A stretch of DNA of 64,000 bases. It comes from Miltoncostaea sp050250915. GTDB taxonomy: Bacteria; Actinomycetota; Thermoleophilia; Miltoncostaeales; Miltoncostaeaceae. The number at the start of each line of letters is the position of its first letter. The first letter of the stretch is position 1. The notes below the pieces were generated by a model. That model was not told the origin of the DNA. It did not search any database and was given only the letters and a program-made list of their open reading frames with translations. Positions 44,669 to 52,961 of this stretch are shown here, piece after piece. A program made the translations under genes and the position numbers. Location of the stretch: the NCBI GenBank assembly GCA_050250915.1, contig JBFWNT010000004.1:1-64000 (forward strand). Direction: 5' to 3'.

Positions 44669-45583
44669 GTGGCAAGGACCCCACACGAGAGGCTCCACCT
44701 GCGCCCCGCGGGCTCGGCGCACCCGCGCTGGGAGGCCGCCCGCGGCACGGCCGTGGAACTGGGCCGCGAGTGGTGGTCGTCGCTCGGCGCCGCGTGGGCG
44801 TGGGTGGTCGCCCGCCTGCGCGCCGCCCGCCTGGCGGCGGCCTCCACCGGCAGCGGCATGCGCGAGCTGGCCATCGCCCTGGCGGCGTACGGCGTCTACA
44901 GCCTGGTGCGCGGCCTGTTCGGCGGCTCCGTCGCCGAGGGCCGGGAGAACGCCGCCGACATCGTGAGCCTGGAGAAGACGCTCGGCATCTCGATCGAGTC
45001 GGGCATGCAGCGCTTCTTCATCGATCACTCCCTGGCGATGCCGTTCTGGAACACGCTGTACGTGGTGAGCCAGGTGGTGGTGCTCCCGCTCACGCTGTTC
45101 CTGGTGTACCGCCACCGGCGCCCGGCGTACGCCTTCGTCCGGAACATGGCGATCATCTCGTGGTCGGCCGGCCTGGTGGTCTACGCGCTCCTGCCCGTGG
45201 CACCGCCGCGGCTGCTGGCGTCCGGGTTCACCGACACCGTGAGCCAGCAGACCTTCTTCGACCTCGATTCGGACTTCATCCGCGCCTTCTACAACCCGGT
45301 CGCGGCGATGCCGAGCCTGCACGTGGGCATGGCCCCCGTGGTGGCGTGGGCGCTCATCAGGCTGACGCCGTGGGTGTGGACCCGCGCGCTGGGCTGGGCC
45401 TACCCGGTGCTGATCGCCGTGTGCATCGTGGTCACCGGCAACCACTACGTCCTGGACATCGCCGGCGGCCTGGCCATCGTGCTCCCGGCGGCGGCGCTCG
45501 CGCTCTGGATCGTGCGGGCGCGACCGCCGGTCACGACGGCCCCCGCCGTCGCGCCCGAGCGGCGGGAGCCCGCCCGGACGTGA
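44669..45583 (+). CDS. Membrane PAP2/AUR1-like phosphatase or phosphotransferase
   Basis: A 304-residue protein: about 60 basic/soluble residues, then five to six membrane helices. The PAP2-like catalytic motifs are present as AAMPSLHVGMAPVVAW (PSLH) and TGNHYVLDIAGG (HxxxD), preceded by LLPVAPPRLL. This matches the inositol-phosphorylceramide synthase/AUR1-like branch, which transfers lipid headgroups, more than the simple lipid phosphatases. Substrate unknown. TACGAT (44627-44632) could be its -10 with a leader of about 30 bases. The start GTG 44669 is tentative. Confidence 0.82.
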   Translation: MARTPHERLHLRPAGSAHPRWEAARGTAVELGREWWSSLGAAWAWVVARLRAARLAAASTGSGMRELAIALAAYGVYSLVRGLFGGSVAEGRENAADIVSLEKTLGISIESGMQRFFIDHSLAMPFWNTLYVVSQVVVLPLTLFLVYRHRRPAYAFVRNMAIISWSAGLVVYALLPVAPPRLLASGFTDTVSQQTFFDLDSDFIRAFYNPVAAMPSLHVGMAPVVAWALIRLTPWVWTRALGWAYPVLIAVCIVVTGNHYVLDIAGGLAIVLPAAALALWIVRARPPVTTAPAVAPERREPART

Positions 45584-45669
45584 CATCCGGCCCGTCGACC
45601 GTGGCGCTCGACGGGTCCACGATGGGGTAACAGCACTCCGACCGGCCTGCCCACCCTGGAGGCGTGCCC

Positions 45670-47085
45670 GTGATCGACCCCGTCGCGCACCTCGCGGGCC
45701 TGGCCCTCCAGGCCGGCGGCGCGCTGGACGCGACGGCGGCGGAGCAGGACCACCTGTTCCAGGCGCGGCAGATGCAGGCGCTGTCGCTCGGCTGGCACAT
45801 CATCATCGTGTGCTTCGGAGTCGCCTTCCCGGCGATCGTGCTGACGGTGGAGGCGCTCTACCTCCGCACCGGGGACCCGCTGTACCGGACGCTGGCGAAG
45901 CGGTGGTCGAAGGCGATGGTCGTGCTGTTCGCCGTCGGCGTCGTCTCCGGCACGATCCTCTCGTTCGAGCTGGGGATCCTCTGGCCGCAGTTCATGGCCA
46001 CGTTCGGCGACGTCTTCGGCCTGGCGTTCGGGCTCGAGGGCTTCTCGTTCTTCGTGGAGGCGATCTTCATCGCCATCTACGTCTACGGATGGGATCGCCT
46101 GCCGAAGAAGGTCCACTTCCTGACCGGCATCCCCGTCGCGATCGCCGGCATCGCGGGGTCGCTGTTCGTGCTGACCGTCAACGCGTGGATGAACAACCCG
46201 ACGGGGTTCGACATCGTGAACGGAGAGGTCGCGAACGTCGACCCGTGGGCGGCGATCTTCGGCAGCTACGTCTGGCACGAGCTGGTGCACATGCTGCTCG
46301 CCGGCTACATGGTCGCGGGGTTCTCCGTCGCCGGGGTCTACGCCTACGCCTGGCTGCGCGGCAAGCGCGACCGCTACCACCGCATCGGCCTCGTCGTCCC
46401 GTTCACGATCGCGGCCCTCGCGGCCCCGGTGCAGCTCGTGGTGGGCGACTGGGCCGCCCGCTCGGTGGCCGACACCCAGCCGGTGAAGCTCGCCGCCATG
46501 GAGGGGCTCGGGCAGACGGAGTCGGGCGCCCCCCTCCACATCCTGGGCTGGTACTCCGACGGCGAGGTCCACGGGGGCATCGCGTTCCCCGACATGCTCT
46601 CGCTCCTGGCACAGCACGACCCGAACGCCGTCGTGCAGGGCCTCGACAGCGTCCCCGCCGACGAGCAGCCGCCGGTGAACGTGGTGCGGATCGCGTTCCA
46701 GGCGATGGTGGGCCTCGGCACCGCGCTGGCCGCGCTGGCCCTGGTCTACCTGCTCACCTGGTGGCGGCGGCAGCGCCCGCCGCGCTCCACGTGGTTCTAC
46801 CGGGCGGCGGTGCTCGCGGGGCCGGCGGCGGCGGCCGCCCTCATCTGCGGCTGGATCGTGACGGAGGTGGGACGACAACCCTGGATCGTCTACGAGGTGA
46901 TGACCGTCGAGCAGGCGGTGACCGGGGCGTCCGGTATCCCGTTCGGGTACGCGACGGTGATCGTCGTCTACCTCGCCCTGACCGTCATCGCGGTGTCCCT
47001 TCTGCGGCGCGTCGCCCGCACGCCGCTGGACCATGAGGTGCCCGGCGCCGAGTCGCTCCCCAGGGCCGGGGCGGAGGCGACATGA
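45670..47085 (+). CDS. cydA: Cytochrome bd ubiquinol/menaquinol oxidase subunit I
   Basis: A 471-residue heme-bearing subunit of the high-affinity terminal oxidase, with nine predicted helices. RQMQALSLGWHIIIVCFGVAF holds the b595 His ligand of helix 1; ILSFELGILWPQFM, YVWHELVHMLLAGYMVAGF and the GRQPWIVYEV motif are diagnostic. The quinone-binding Q loop is of the short kind. GTG 45670 has GGAGG seven bases upstream; GTG 45664, two codons earlier, lies too close to that site. The stop overlaps cydB (ATGA). No cydDC assembly genes follow within the window. Confidence 0.95.
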   Translation: MIDPVAHLAGLALQAGGALDATAAEQDHLFQARQMQALSLGWHIIIVCFGVAFPAIVLTVEALYLRTGDPLYRTLAKRWSKAMVVLFAVGVVSGTILSFELGILWPQFMATFGDVFGLAFGLEGFSFFVEAIFIAIYVYGWDRLPKKVHFLTGIPVAIAGIAGSLFVLTVNAWMNNPTGFDIVNGEVANVDPWAAIFGSYVWHELVHMLLAGYMVAGFSVAGVYAYAWLRGKRDRYHRIGLVVPFTIAALAAPVQLVVGDWAARSVADTQPVKLAAMEGLGQTESGAPLHILGWYSDGEVHGGIAFPDMLSLLAQHDPNAVVQGLDSVPADEQPPVNVVRIAFQAMVGLGTALAALALVYLLTWWRRQRPPRSTWFYRAAVLAGPAAAAALICGWIVTEVGRQPWIVYEVMTVEQAVTGASGIPFGYATVIVVYLALTVIAVSLLRRVARTPLDHEVPGAESLPRAGAEAT

Positions 47086-48122
47086 GCCTGGCCGACTGGT
47101 GCGGGGCGCTGATCGTGGTGGGCCTGACGGCCTACGCGGTGCTGGGCGGGGCCGACTTCGGCACCGGGATCTGGGACGCCACCTCGGGCCGCGGCGATGA
47201 GGGCGCGCGCATCCGGCGCCTGATCGAACGCTCGATGGGGCCCGTGTGGGAGGCCAACCACGTCTGGCTCATCTTCGTGCTCGTGGTGTTCTGGACGGCC
47301 TTCCCGGAGGCGTTCGGCTCCGTCGCGTCGACGCTCAGCGTCCCGCTCTTCCTCGCCGCGATCGGGATCATCCTCCGCGGCGTCGCGTTCGCCACCCGCG
47401 GCGTGCACGGAGGGTCGCCCCGCTCCGACCGCGCGTACCGCGCCCTGTTCGCGCTCTCGTCGGTGATGGTGCCGTTCTTCCTGGGCGCGGCGGTCGGCGG
47501 GGTCGCCTCCGGGCGCGTGCCGGTGGGCAACGCCGCGGGCGACCTCCTCACGAGCTGGTGGAACCCGACATCGGTGATGACGGGGCTGATCGCGGTGGCC
47601 ACGGGCGCCTACCTCGCCGCGGTCTACCTCGCGGCGGACGCCCGGCGCCTCGGCGAGCCGGACCTGGCCGACGGGATGCGGCTGCGCGCGCTGATCGCCG
47701 GGGTCGTCGCCGGGGCCCTCGCGATCGCGGGGCTCCCCGTGCTGCGCGAGGACGCGCCCGCGCTGTACGACGGGCTCACGGGCGACGCCCTGCCGCTGGT
47801 GGTCCTGTCGGGCGTCGCCGGGATCGGGACGCTCGCGCTCGTCTGGTGGCGGCGGTTCGGCGCCGCGCGGCTCACGGCGGCCGTCGCGGTGGGGGCGATC
47901 CTGTGGGGCTGGGTCGTCGCCCAGCACCCCGCGTTCCTGCCGCCGGAGCTCACGATCGACGAGGCGGCGGCCTCCGATGCGACGCTCCAGGCCCTGCTGA
48001 TCGCCGTCGCGATCGGCGCCGTCGTGCTGGTGCCGTCGCTCGCCTACCTGTTCCGGCTGTTCCTCACGGGACGCCTCGAGAAGGACGCCCCGGAGGACGC
48101 GAGCGGGAAGCCGCTGCCGTGA
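47082..48122 (+). CDS. cydB: Cytochrome bd oxidase subunit II
   Basis: A 346-residue membrane subunit with eight to nine helices that pairs with CydA. Typical stretches are YAVLGGADFGTGIWD near the start, RSMGPVWEANHVWLIFVLVVFWTAFPEAF and FLAAIGIILRGVAFATRG. The tail is Lys/Asp-rich. ATG 47082 overlaps the cydA stop and its own stop overlaps a 67-residue membrane protein gene. Confidence 0.95.
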   Translation: MSLADWCGALIVVGLTAYAVLGGADFGTGIWDATSGRGDEGARIRRLIERSMGPVWEANHVWLIFVLVVFWTAFPEAFGSVASTLSVPLFLAAIGIILRGVAFATRGVHGGSPRSDRAYRALFALSSVMVPFFLGAAVGGVASGRVPVGNAAGDLLTSWWNPTSVMTGLIAVATGAYLAAVYLAADARRLGEPDLADGMRLRALIAGVVAGALAIAGLPVLREDAPALYDGLTGDALPLVVLSGVAGIGTLALVWWRRFGAARLTAAVAVGAILWGWVVAQHPAFLPPELTIDEAAASDATLQALLIAVAIGAVVLVPSLAYLFRLFLTGRLEKDAPEDASGKPLP

Positions 48123-48322
48123 GGGGGCGCCGGCTCGCGCTGATCGCGGTGGCCTGCGGCGTCGTCGGCGCCGGCCTGGCGGTGCTGGTGGAATCGCCCC
48201 TCGCGCTGGGGATCGGCATCGCGCTGATGGTGGCGTTCATCGCGATCGGCACGGCGGCCATCGCCACGCCCGAGTACCTCGGGCGCGACGACGACTGGCG
48301 GGACGGCCCGGGGGACTCTTAG
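48119..48322 (+). CDS. Small two-helix membrane protein coupled to cydB
   Basis: A 67-residue protein with two hydrophobic helices (LALIAVACGVVGAGLAVLV and LALGIGIALMVAFIAIGTAA) and an acidic tail (GRDDDWRDGPGDS). GTG 48119 overlaps the cydB stop (GTGA). It is not similar to CydX, CydY or CydS by eye, but the position is where such accessory subunits occur. Function unknown. Its stop overlaps the convergent gene's stop. Confidence 0.72.
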   Translation: MRGRRLALIAVACGVVGAGLAVLVESPLALGIGIALMVAFIAIGTAAIATPEYLGRDDDWRDGPGDS

Positions 48323-48657
48323 GCGGCCTGGGCCGGCGGGATCGCCACCATCGGGCGCTCCGGGTCGGCGTCGGCACGGCGGGCGACTTTCACGATCGCG
48401 TGCAGCAGCTCGCGGTAGTCGGCGGGGTTGCCGACACCGGGCACGTCGAGCTCCGCCGCCAGGCGGTTCGCCCACGCCACCACGCTCGCCTGCGGCTCCG
48501 CCGTGGGGTCCAGCAGGGCCAGCTCCACCACGAAGCCGCCGAGCCCCTTCAGCTCGGACCGGACCACGATGCGCTGGCGCGGCGGCTTCGGCTTGGCGCG
48601 GCTGCGGCGGCGGGTGGTCGGGGCGGGCTGGGCGGGCGGGGCGACGAGAGGGGCCAC
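48319..48657 (-). CDS. Small protein of unknown function with a basic linker
   Basis: A 112-residue protein: a Pro/Ala-rich start, an Arg/Lys-rich stretch (RRRSRAKPKPPRQR), then a soluble part (LKGLGGFVVELALLDPTAEPQASVVAWANRLAAEL and DYRELLHAIVKVARRAD). GTG 48657 is supported by GGAG five bases upstream; an in-frame start at 48741 would add 28 residues without a ribosome-binding site. No family is recognised. It meets the small cyd-linked gene stop to stop with an overlap. Confidence 0.62.
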   Translation of the reverse strand: MAPLVAPPAQPAPTTRRRSRAKPKPPRQRIVVRSELKGLGGFVVELALLDPTAEPQASVVAWANRLAAELDVPGVGNPADYRELLHAIVKVARRADADPERPMVAIPPAQAA

Positions 48658-48790
48658 GGGTTCTCCTGTGGGAGGCGGGACGACCCGGCTGCGGGTCGTG
48701 ACGGGCGATACCCACCCTTCGGCCGGAATCGCCGATCCCAACGTCCCCCGATCGGGGGATCAGCGCGGAGGAACCGTCGGTCGCCGGCCG

Positions 48791-49294
48791 TCAGAGGCCG
48801 GTCGTGTGCGGCGTCGTGTCGTGGGTGTGCTGCGCCACGATGTGGACGAGCCGCTGGGGGTCCGCGATTCCCGAGTAGCGGATCCCCGCATCACCTGTAT
48901 CGGAACCTGCGGTGTCGAACTCAACGGCCCCCACCCGCAGGAGCCGGTCCATGAAGCTCTGTGACACCTCGACGTTCTGCACGCGCTCGAACCGGGCGGT
49001 CTGCTCGTGGCGCGACAGGATGCCGTGGCGCACGCGCAGGCGCTGGTCGGTGACCACGTACAGCGTGGAGTAGCGCCGGATCATGTCCCACGCGACGACG
49101 ATGATCACCAGCAGCAGCGAGATCAGGAGCCACTGGTAGTACGGCAGGCCGGTGCCCTGGTCGTTCGCGGTCAGGAGGCCCGCGATGATGACCGGCAGCA
49201 GCGCGAGCGGGATCCAGACGATGAAGTACGAGATCTGGGCCCGCCACGAGGGGCGTCCCTGCCAGAGGATGTGCTCCCCCTCGACCAGCTCCAT
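48791..49294 (-). CDS. Bacterial PH-domain membrane protein (bPH2/DUF304)
   Basis: A 167-residue protein: EGEHILWQGRPSWRAQ start, two membrane helices (about 22-42 and 52-72), and the bPH2 domain YSTLYVVTDQRLRVRHGILSRHEQTARFERVQNVEVSQSFMDRLLRVGAVEFDTAG, matching the YdbS/YdbT family pattern. Function of the family is not established; it is membrane-associated. ATG 49294 is preceded by TAGATT six bases upstream and no Shine-Dalgarno sequence. Confidence 0.87.
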   Translation of the reverse strand: MELVEGEHILWQGRPSWRAQISYFIVWIPLALLPVIIAGLLTANDQGTGLPYYQWLLISLLLVIIVVAWDMIRRYSTLYVVTDQRLRVRHGILSRHEQTARFERVQNVEVSQSFMDRLLRVGAVEFDTAGSDTGDAGIRYSGIADPQRLVHIVAQHTHDTTPHTTGL

Positions 49295-49300
49295 GCCGGG

Positions 49301-49306
49301 AATCTA
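49301..49306 (-). promoter_or_regulatory. -10 hexamer of a leaderless promoter for the PH-domain gene
   Basis: TAGATT on the minus strand, six bases before ATG 49294; no Shine-Dalgarno sequence. Confidence 0.4.
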
Positions 49307-49401
49307 ACCGCCACGTTCGGACGCGGCGGCGGATCGCCCCGGCGCCCGTGCCGGGGGTACGATCGCGTGGTCCCGGTGCAGGACGGAACAAGGAGCGACG
49401 G

Positions 49402-51372
49402 ATGAGCAGCGACGGCCCGACGATCAGCACGCTGGAGCTCGAGGACCGGCGCTTCCCGCCGCCCGCCGAGTTCGCGGCCCAGGCGAACGCCACCGAGGAG
49501 CTCTACGCGCGGGCGGCCGGCGACCCCGAGGCCTTCTGGCTCGCCACGACGAAGGAGCTCCTGAGCTGGGAGACGGAGCCCACGCAGGGCGTGGACCGCT
49601 CCAACCCGCCGTTCTTCACGTGGTTCGCCGACGGCACGCTCAACGCGAGCGTGCAGTGCCTCGACCGCCACCTGGCGGCGAAGGGCGACCAGGTGGCGTT
49701 CCACTGGGAGGGCGAGCCGTCCGACGAGCGGTTCGCGGTCACGTACCGCGACCTCTACGAGCGCGTCTGCCGCCTCGCCAACGGGCTGCGCGAGCGCGGG
49801 GTCGGCAAGGGCGACCGCGTGGCGATCTACCTGGGGATGGTCCCGGAGATCGTCGTCGCGATGCTCGCCTGCGCCCGCATCGGGGCGCCGCACACGGTGA
49901 TCTTCGGCGGCTTCTCCCCCGACTCGGTCCGCGACCGCGTGCTCGACTGCGGCGTCACCGCGATGATCACCGGCGACGGGGCGTGGCGCGGCGGCAAGCT
50001 GGTGCCGCTGAAGGCGAACGTCGACGCCGCCCTCGAGGGCGCGCCGGACGTGCACACGTGCGTGGTGGTGCGTCGCACCGAGAACGAGATCGGCTGGGTG
50101 GAGGGCCGGGACGTCTGGTACCACGAGCTCGTCGAGGGCCAGCCAGCCGAGGCGGAGCCCGAGATCGTGGACGCCGAGCACCCGCTCTACATCCTCTACA
50201 CGTCCGGGTCGACGGGGAAGCCGAAGGGCATCCTGCACACCACCGGCGGCTACCTGACCGGCGTGTCGGCCACCCACAAGTGGGTGTTCGACCTGAAGGA
50301 CGACGACGTCTACTGGTGCGCCGCCGACGTCGGCTGGGTCACCGGCCACAGCTACATCGCCTACGGCCCGCTGGCGAACGGCGCGACCAGCGTGCTCTAC
50401 GAGGGCGCCCCCGGCACCCCCGACAAGGACCGCTGGTGGGAGATCATCGCCCGCTACAAGGTCTCGATCCTCTACTGCGCCCCCACGGCGATCCGGACGT
50501 TCATGAAGTGGGGCGTGGAGTACCCGCAGCGGCACGACCTCACGTCGCTGCGCCTCCTGGGGTCGGTCGGCGAGCCGATCAACCCGGAGGCGTGGATCTG
50601 GTACCGCGACAACATCGGCGGCGGCCGCTGCCCGGTGGTGGACACGTGGTGGCAGACCGAGACGGGCGCGATCATGATCTCGCCGCTCCCCGGCGTGACG
50701 ACGCTGAAACCCGGCTCGGCGACGCGGCCGCTCCCCGGCATCACCGCCGACGTGGTCGACGCCAACGGCGAGAGCGTCCCCCTCGGCGCCGGCGGCTACC
50801 TGGTGCTCACCGAGCCGTGGCCGTCGATGCTGCGGACCCTCTACGGCGACGACGACCGCTTCGTCGCGACGTACTGGAGCGAGTACGAGGGCAAGTACCT
50901 CGCCGGCGACGGCTGCCGCCGCGACAAGGACGGCGACTACTGGCTGCTGGGCCGCATCGACGACGTGATGAACGTGTCGGGACACCGCCTCTCCACCATC
51001 GAGATCGAGTCGGCGCTGGTGGACCACCCGAAGGTGGCCGAGGCGGCGGTGGTGGGCCGCACCGACGAGACCACCGGCCAGGCGATCGCGGCGTTCGTGA
51101 CGCTGAAGGGCGGCGTGGTGGGCGACGAGGAGCTCATCGCCGAGCTCCGCCAGCACGTCGCCACGAAGATCGGCGGCATCGCCCGGCCCAAGTCGATCGT
51201 GCTCACCGACGACCTCCCGAAGACCCGCTCCGGGAAGATCATGCGCCGCCTCCTGCGCGACATCTCCGAGAATCGCCAGCTCGGGGACGTCACCACCCTC
51301 GCCAACGAGGACGTCGTCTCCGACATCGCCAACGAGGCCGCCGCCGCACGAGCGGCCAACAAGGAGGAGTAG
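49402..51372 (+). CDS. acs: Acetyl-CoA synthetase (AMP-forming)
   Basis: A 656-residue enzyme converting acetate, ATP and CoA to acetyl-CoA. The P-loop is YILYTSGSTGKPKGILHTTGG near residue 260; DVGWVTGHSYIAYGPL, VVDTWWQTETGAIM, the KYLAGDGCRRDKDGDYWLLGRIDDVMNVSGHRLSTIEIES hinge region and the C-terminal LPKTRSGKIMRRLLR with the acetylatable Lys identify it as Acs rather than a fatty acyl ligase. ATG 49402 has AAGGAG six bases upstream. Downstream lies a repeat-filled region instead of a terminator. Confidence 0.95.
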   Translation: MSSDGPTISTLELEDRRFPPPAEFAAQANATEELYARAAGDPEAFWLATTKELLSWETEPTQGVDRSNPPFFTWFADGTLNASVQCLDRHLAAKGDQVAFHWEGEPSDERFAVTYRDLYERVCRLANGLRERGVGKGDRVAIYLGMVPEIVVAMLACARIGAPHTVIFGGFSPDSVRDRVLDCGVTAMITGDGAWRGGKLVPLKANVDAALEGAPDVHTCVVVRRTENEIGWVEGRDVWYHELVEGQPAEAEPEIVDAEHPLYILYTSGSTGKPKGILHTTGGYLTGVSATHKWVFDLKDDDVYWCAADVGWVTGHSYIAYGPLANGATSVLYEGAPGTPDKDRWWEIIARYKVSILYCAPTAIRTFMKWGVEYPQRHDLTSLRLLGSVGEPINPEAWIWYRDNIGGGRCPVVDTWWQTETGAIMISPLPGVTTLKPGSATRPLPGITADVVDANGESVPLGAGGYLVLTEPWPSMLRTLYGDDDRFVATYWSEYEGKYLAGDGCRRDKDGDYWLLGRIDDVMNVSGHRLSTIEIESALVDHPKVAEAAVVGRTDETTGQAIAAFVTLKGGVVGDEELIAELRQHVATKIGGIARPKSIVLTDDLPKTRSGKIMRRLLRDISENRQLGDVTTLANEDVVSDIANEAAAARAANKEE

Positions 51373-51380
51373 ACCCCCCT

Positions 51381-51656
51381 GCGCGGCACCACCGATCCCG
51401 GTGAGCCGCAAACGATAATTCCCGGCGGTCCAAGGCGAGCGAAGCGAGCCGGAGGCCCCGCTGAAGAGGCCGGCGCGACACCACCGATCCCGGCGAGCCG
51501 CAAACGCAAATTCCCGGCGGTCCAATGCGAGCGAAGCGAGCCGGAGGCCCCGCTGAAGAGGCCTGCGCGACACAACCGACCCCGGCGAGCCGCACACGCA
51601 AATTCCCGGCGGTCCAATGCGAGCGAAGCGAGCCGGAGGCCCCGCTAAAGAGGGCC
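51381..51656. repeat. 92-base tandem repeat, three units
   Basis: Units begin at 51381, 51473 and 51565 (each GCGCG-rACACCACCGATCCC-like) and contain AATTCCCGGCGGTCC and the GCGAGCGAAGCGAGCC core. They are shortened copies of the arm found in both inverted repeat pairs. Confidence 0.93.
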
Positions 51657-51929
51657 TCCTGACCGCCGGGTTCAGTCGCAACCGGCGCTCTCGAAAAACC
51701 CGGATCACGGGCGTTCCGAACCTTGGGCGCTCCGAAGCGAGGGCGTCCCGAACCTCGGGCGTTCCGAACCTCGGTCGTTCCGAAGCGAGGGCGTCCCGAA
51801 GCGCGGGCGTTCCGGGGGGCAGTACTTCGGCGTTTTCGAGAGCGCCGGTTGCGGCCAAACCCGCCGGGTAGCAAGCCCTCTTTGGCGGGGCTTGCGGCTC
51901 GCTTCGCTCGCATTGACCCGGCGGGAATT
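51601..51929. repeat. Inverted repeat pair, 97-base arms (repeat family copy 2)
   Basis: The arm 51601-51697 (AATTCCCGGCGG ... GCGCTCTCGAAAA) is the inverted counterpart of 51833-51929 (TTTTCGAGAGCGCC ... GGCGGGAATT). Both arms are exactly 97 bases. The centre (51698-51832) carries seven 16-base units. Compared with the pair at 17.3-17.6 kb the arms point the other way: here AATT is on the outside. Confidence 0.88.
51709..51820. repeat. 16-base tandem repeat, seven units
   Basis: Seven units in exact 16-base register, consensus GGGCGTTCCGAACCTC with a GAAGCGA variant ending. It is the same unit family as the array at 17644-17739, more diverged. Confidence 0.92.
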
Positions 51930-52052
51930 ATCGTGTGCGGCTCACCGGGATCGGTGGTGTCGCGCAGGGGGTCGCGGCTCGCTTCGCTCGCATCGACCCG
52001 GCGGGAATTTGCGTGTGCGGCACCACCGGGATCGGTGGTGCCGCGCAGTGAC

Positions 52053-52496
52053 TCAGGCCGCTGGGGGGCGTCCTCCAGCGGCGGCGGCTCCGACGCCGGC
52101 GGTCGGGAGGTAGGGGGCCCGCAGGAGCGGGCTCGAGAGGATGAAGTCGGCGGTGGCGCGGTTGCAGGCGATCGGCACGTCGTGGACGACCGCGATCCGC
52201 AGGAGCGCCTTCACGTCCACGTCATGGGGCTGGGGCTCCAGGGGGTCCCAGAAGAAGATGACGATGTCGAGGCGCCCTTCTGCGACGCCGGCGCCCACCT
52301 GCTGGTCGCCGCCCATCGGCCCGCTCAGGAAGCGGTGCACCTGGAGGTCGAGCTCCGCGGCGATCAGGCCGCCGGTGGTGCCGGTGCCGAACAGCTCGTG
52401 CTCGGAGAGGGTGCCGCGGTTGAAGCTCGCCCAGTCGAGCAGGTCGAGCTTGCGGTTGTCGTGCGCGATGAGCGCGATGCGCTTGCGATGGTCCAT
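52053..52496 (-). CDS. mgsA: Methylglyoxal synthase
   Basis: A 147-residue enzyme converting dihydroxyacetone phosphate to methylglyoxal, bypassing lower glycolysis under phosphate limitation. It matches the family end to end: IALIAHDNRKLDLLDWA, TGTTGGLIAAEL, VHRFLSGPMGGDQQVGAGVAEGRLDIVIFFWDPLEPQPHDVDVKALLRIAVVHDVPIACNRATADFILSS, with the catalytic Asp residues in the GDQQ and DPLE regions. The last 20 residues (Ala/Gly-rich) exceed the usual end and abut the repeats. ATG 52496 has TACCGT six bases upstream. Confidence 0.94.
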   Translation of the reverse strand: MDHRKRIALIAHDNRKLDLLDWASFNRGTLSEHELFGTGTTGGLIAAELDLQVHRFLSGPMGGDQQVGAGVAEGRLDIVIFFWDPLEPQPHDVDVKALLRIAVVHDVPIACNRATADFILSSPLLRAPYLPTAGVGAAAAGGRPPAA

Positions 52497-52502
52497 GGGG
52501 CC

Positions 52503-52508
52503 ACGGTA
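52503..52508 (-). promoter_or_regulatory. -10 hexamer of a leaderless promoter for mgsA
   Basis: TACCGT (minus strand), six bases before ATG 52496; no Shine-Dalgarno sequence. Confidence 0.4.
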
Positions 52509-52604
52509 GCGCGCCCCCCGCCGTTCCCTCGTGACACGGGGCGGTGAGTCCGGCGGGCCGATCGGGTCCCACATGGGGACCCGTCGGAACCGGAAGGAGC
52601 CGCC

Positions 52605-52961
52605 ATGCCCGCCGACCGCACCGCCCGCGTGCACGCCGCCTACGACGCGTTCGCCGCCGCCGACCGCGACGCCATCGAGGAGTTGCTCGCCCCGGCCTTC
52701 ACCTTCCACGCACCGCCCGACCCGGACCTGGACCGCGACGGGTTCTTCGAGCGGTGCTGGCCCGGCGCGGGGAGGGCCGTCGCCGGCTTCGCGTTCACCC
52801 GCCTCACCGAGATCGGCGGCGACGAGGTTGTCGCCACCTACGAGGCGATGCGGCCCGACGGCACCCGCTTCCGCAACACCGAGATCTTCGCCTTCGACGG
52901 GGACCGGATCCTCCGCCAGGAGGTCTACTTCGGCTGGGAGCTCCCCGGGGACTCCACCTAG
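52605..52961 (+). CDS. SnoaL/NTF2-like protein
   Basis: A 118-residue single-domain protein with the cone-like NTF2 fold: RVHAAYDAFAAADRDAIEELLAPAFTFHAPP at the start, DRDGFFERCWP, VVATYEAMRPDGTRFRNTEIFAFDGDRILRQEVYFG at the end. Such proteins are often ketosteroid isomerase-like or ligand-binding with unknown substrate. ATG 52605 has GGAAGGAG five bases upstream. It converges with the next gene, overlapping by four bases. Confidence 0.82.
   Translation: MPADRTARVHAAYDAFAAADRDAIEELLAPAFTFHAPPDPDLDRDGFFERCWPGAGRAVAGFAFTRLTEIGGDEVVATYEAMRPDGTRFRNTEIFAFDGDRILRQEVYFGWELPGDST

Larger units (their letters stand above)
51373..52052. other. 680-base intergenic region filled by repeats
   Basis: Between acs and mgsA there is no supported gene. 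It is almost fully occupied by three 92-base tandem units, a 97-base inverted repeat pair around a 16-base array, and a further partial arm near 51970-52048 that repeats the GCGGCTCGCTTCGCTCGCAT core and the following AATT and CGTGTGCGG segments. Confidence 0.75.

Noticed and set aside
51381..52048. Insertion sequence remnant
   Set aside because: Inverted arms are present, but there is no transposase fragment and no target-site duplication could be seen; it is kept as an unclassified repeat family.
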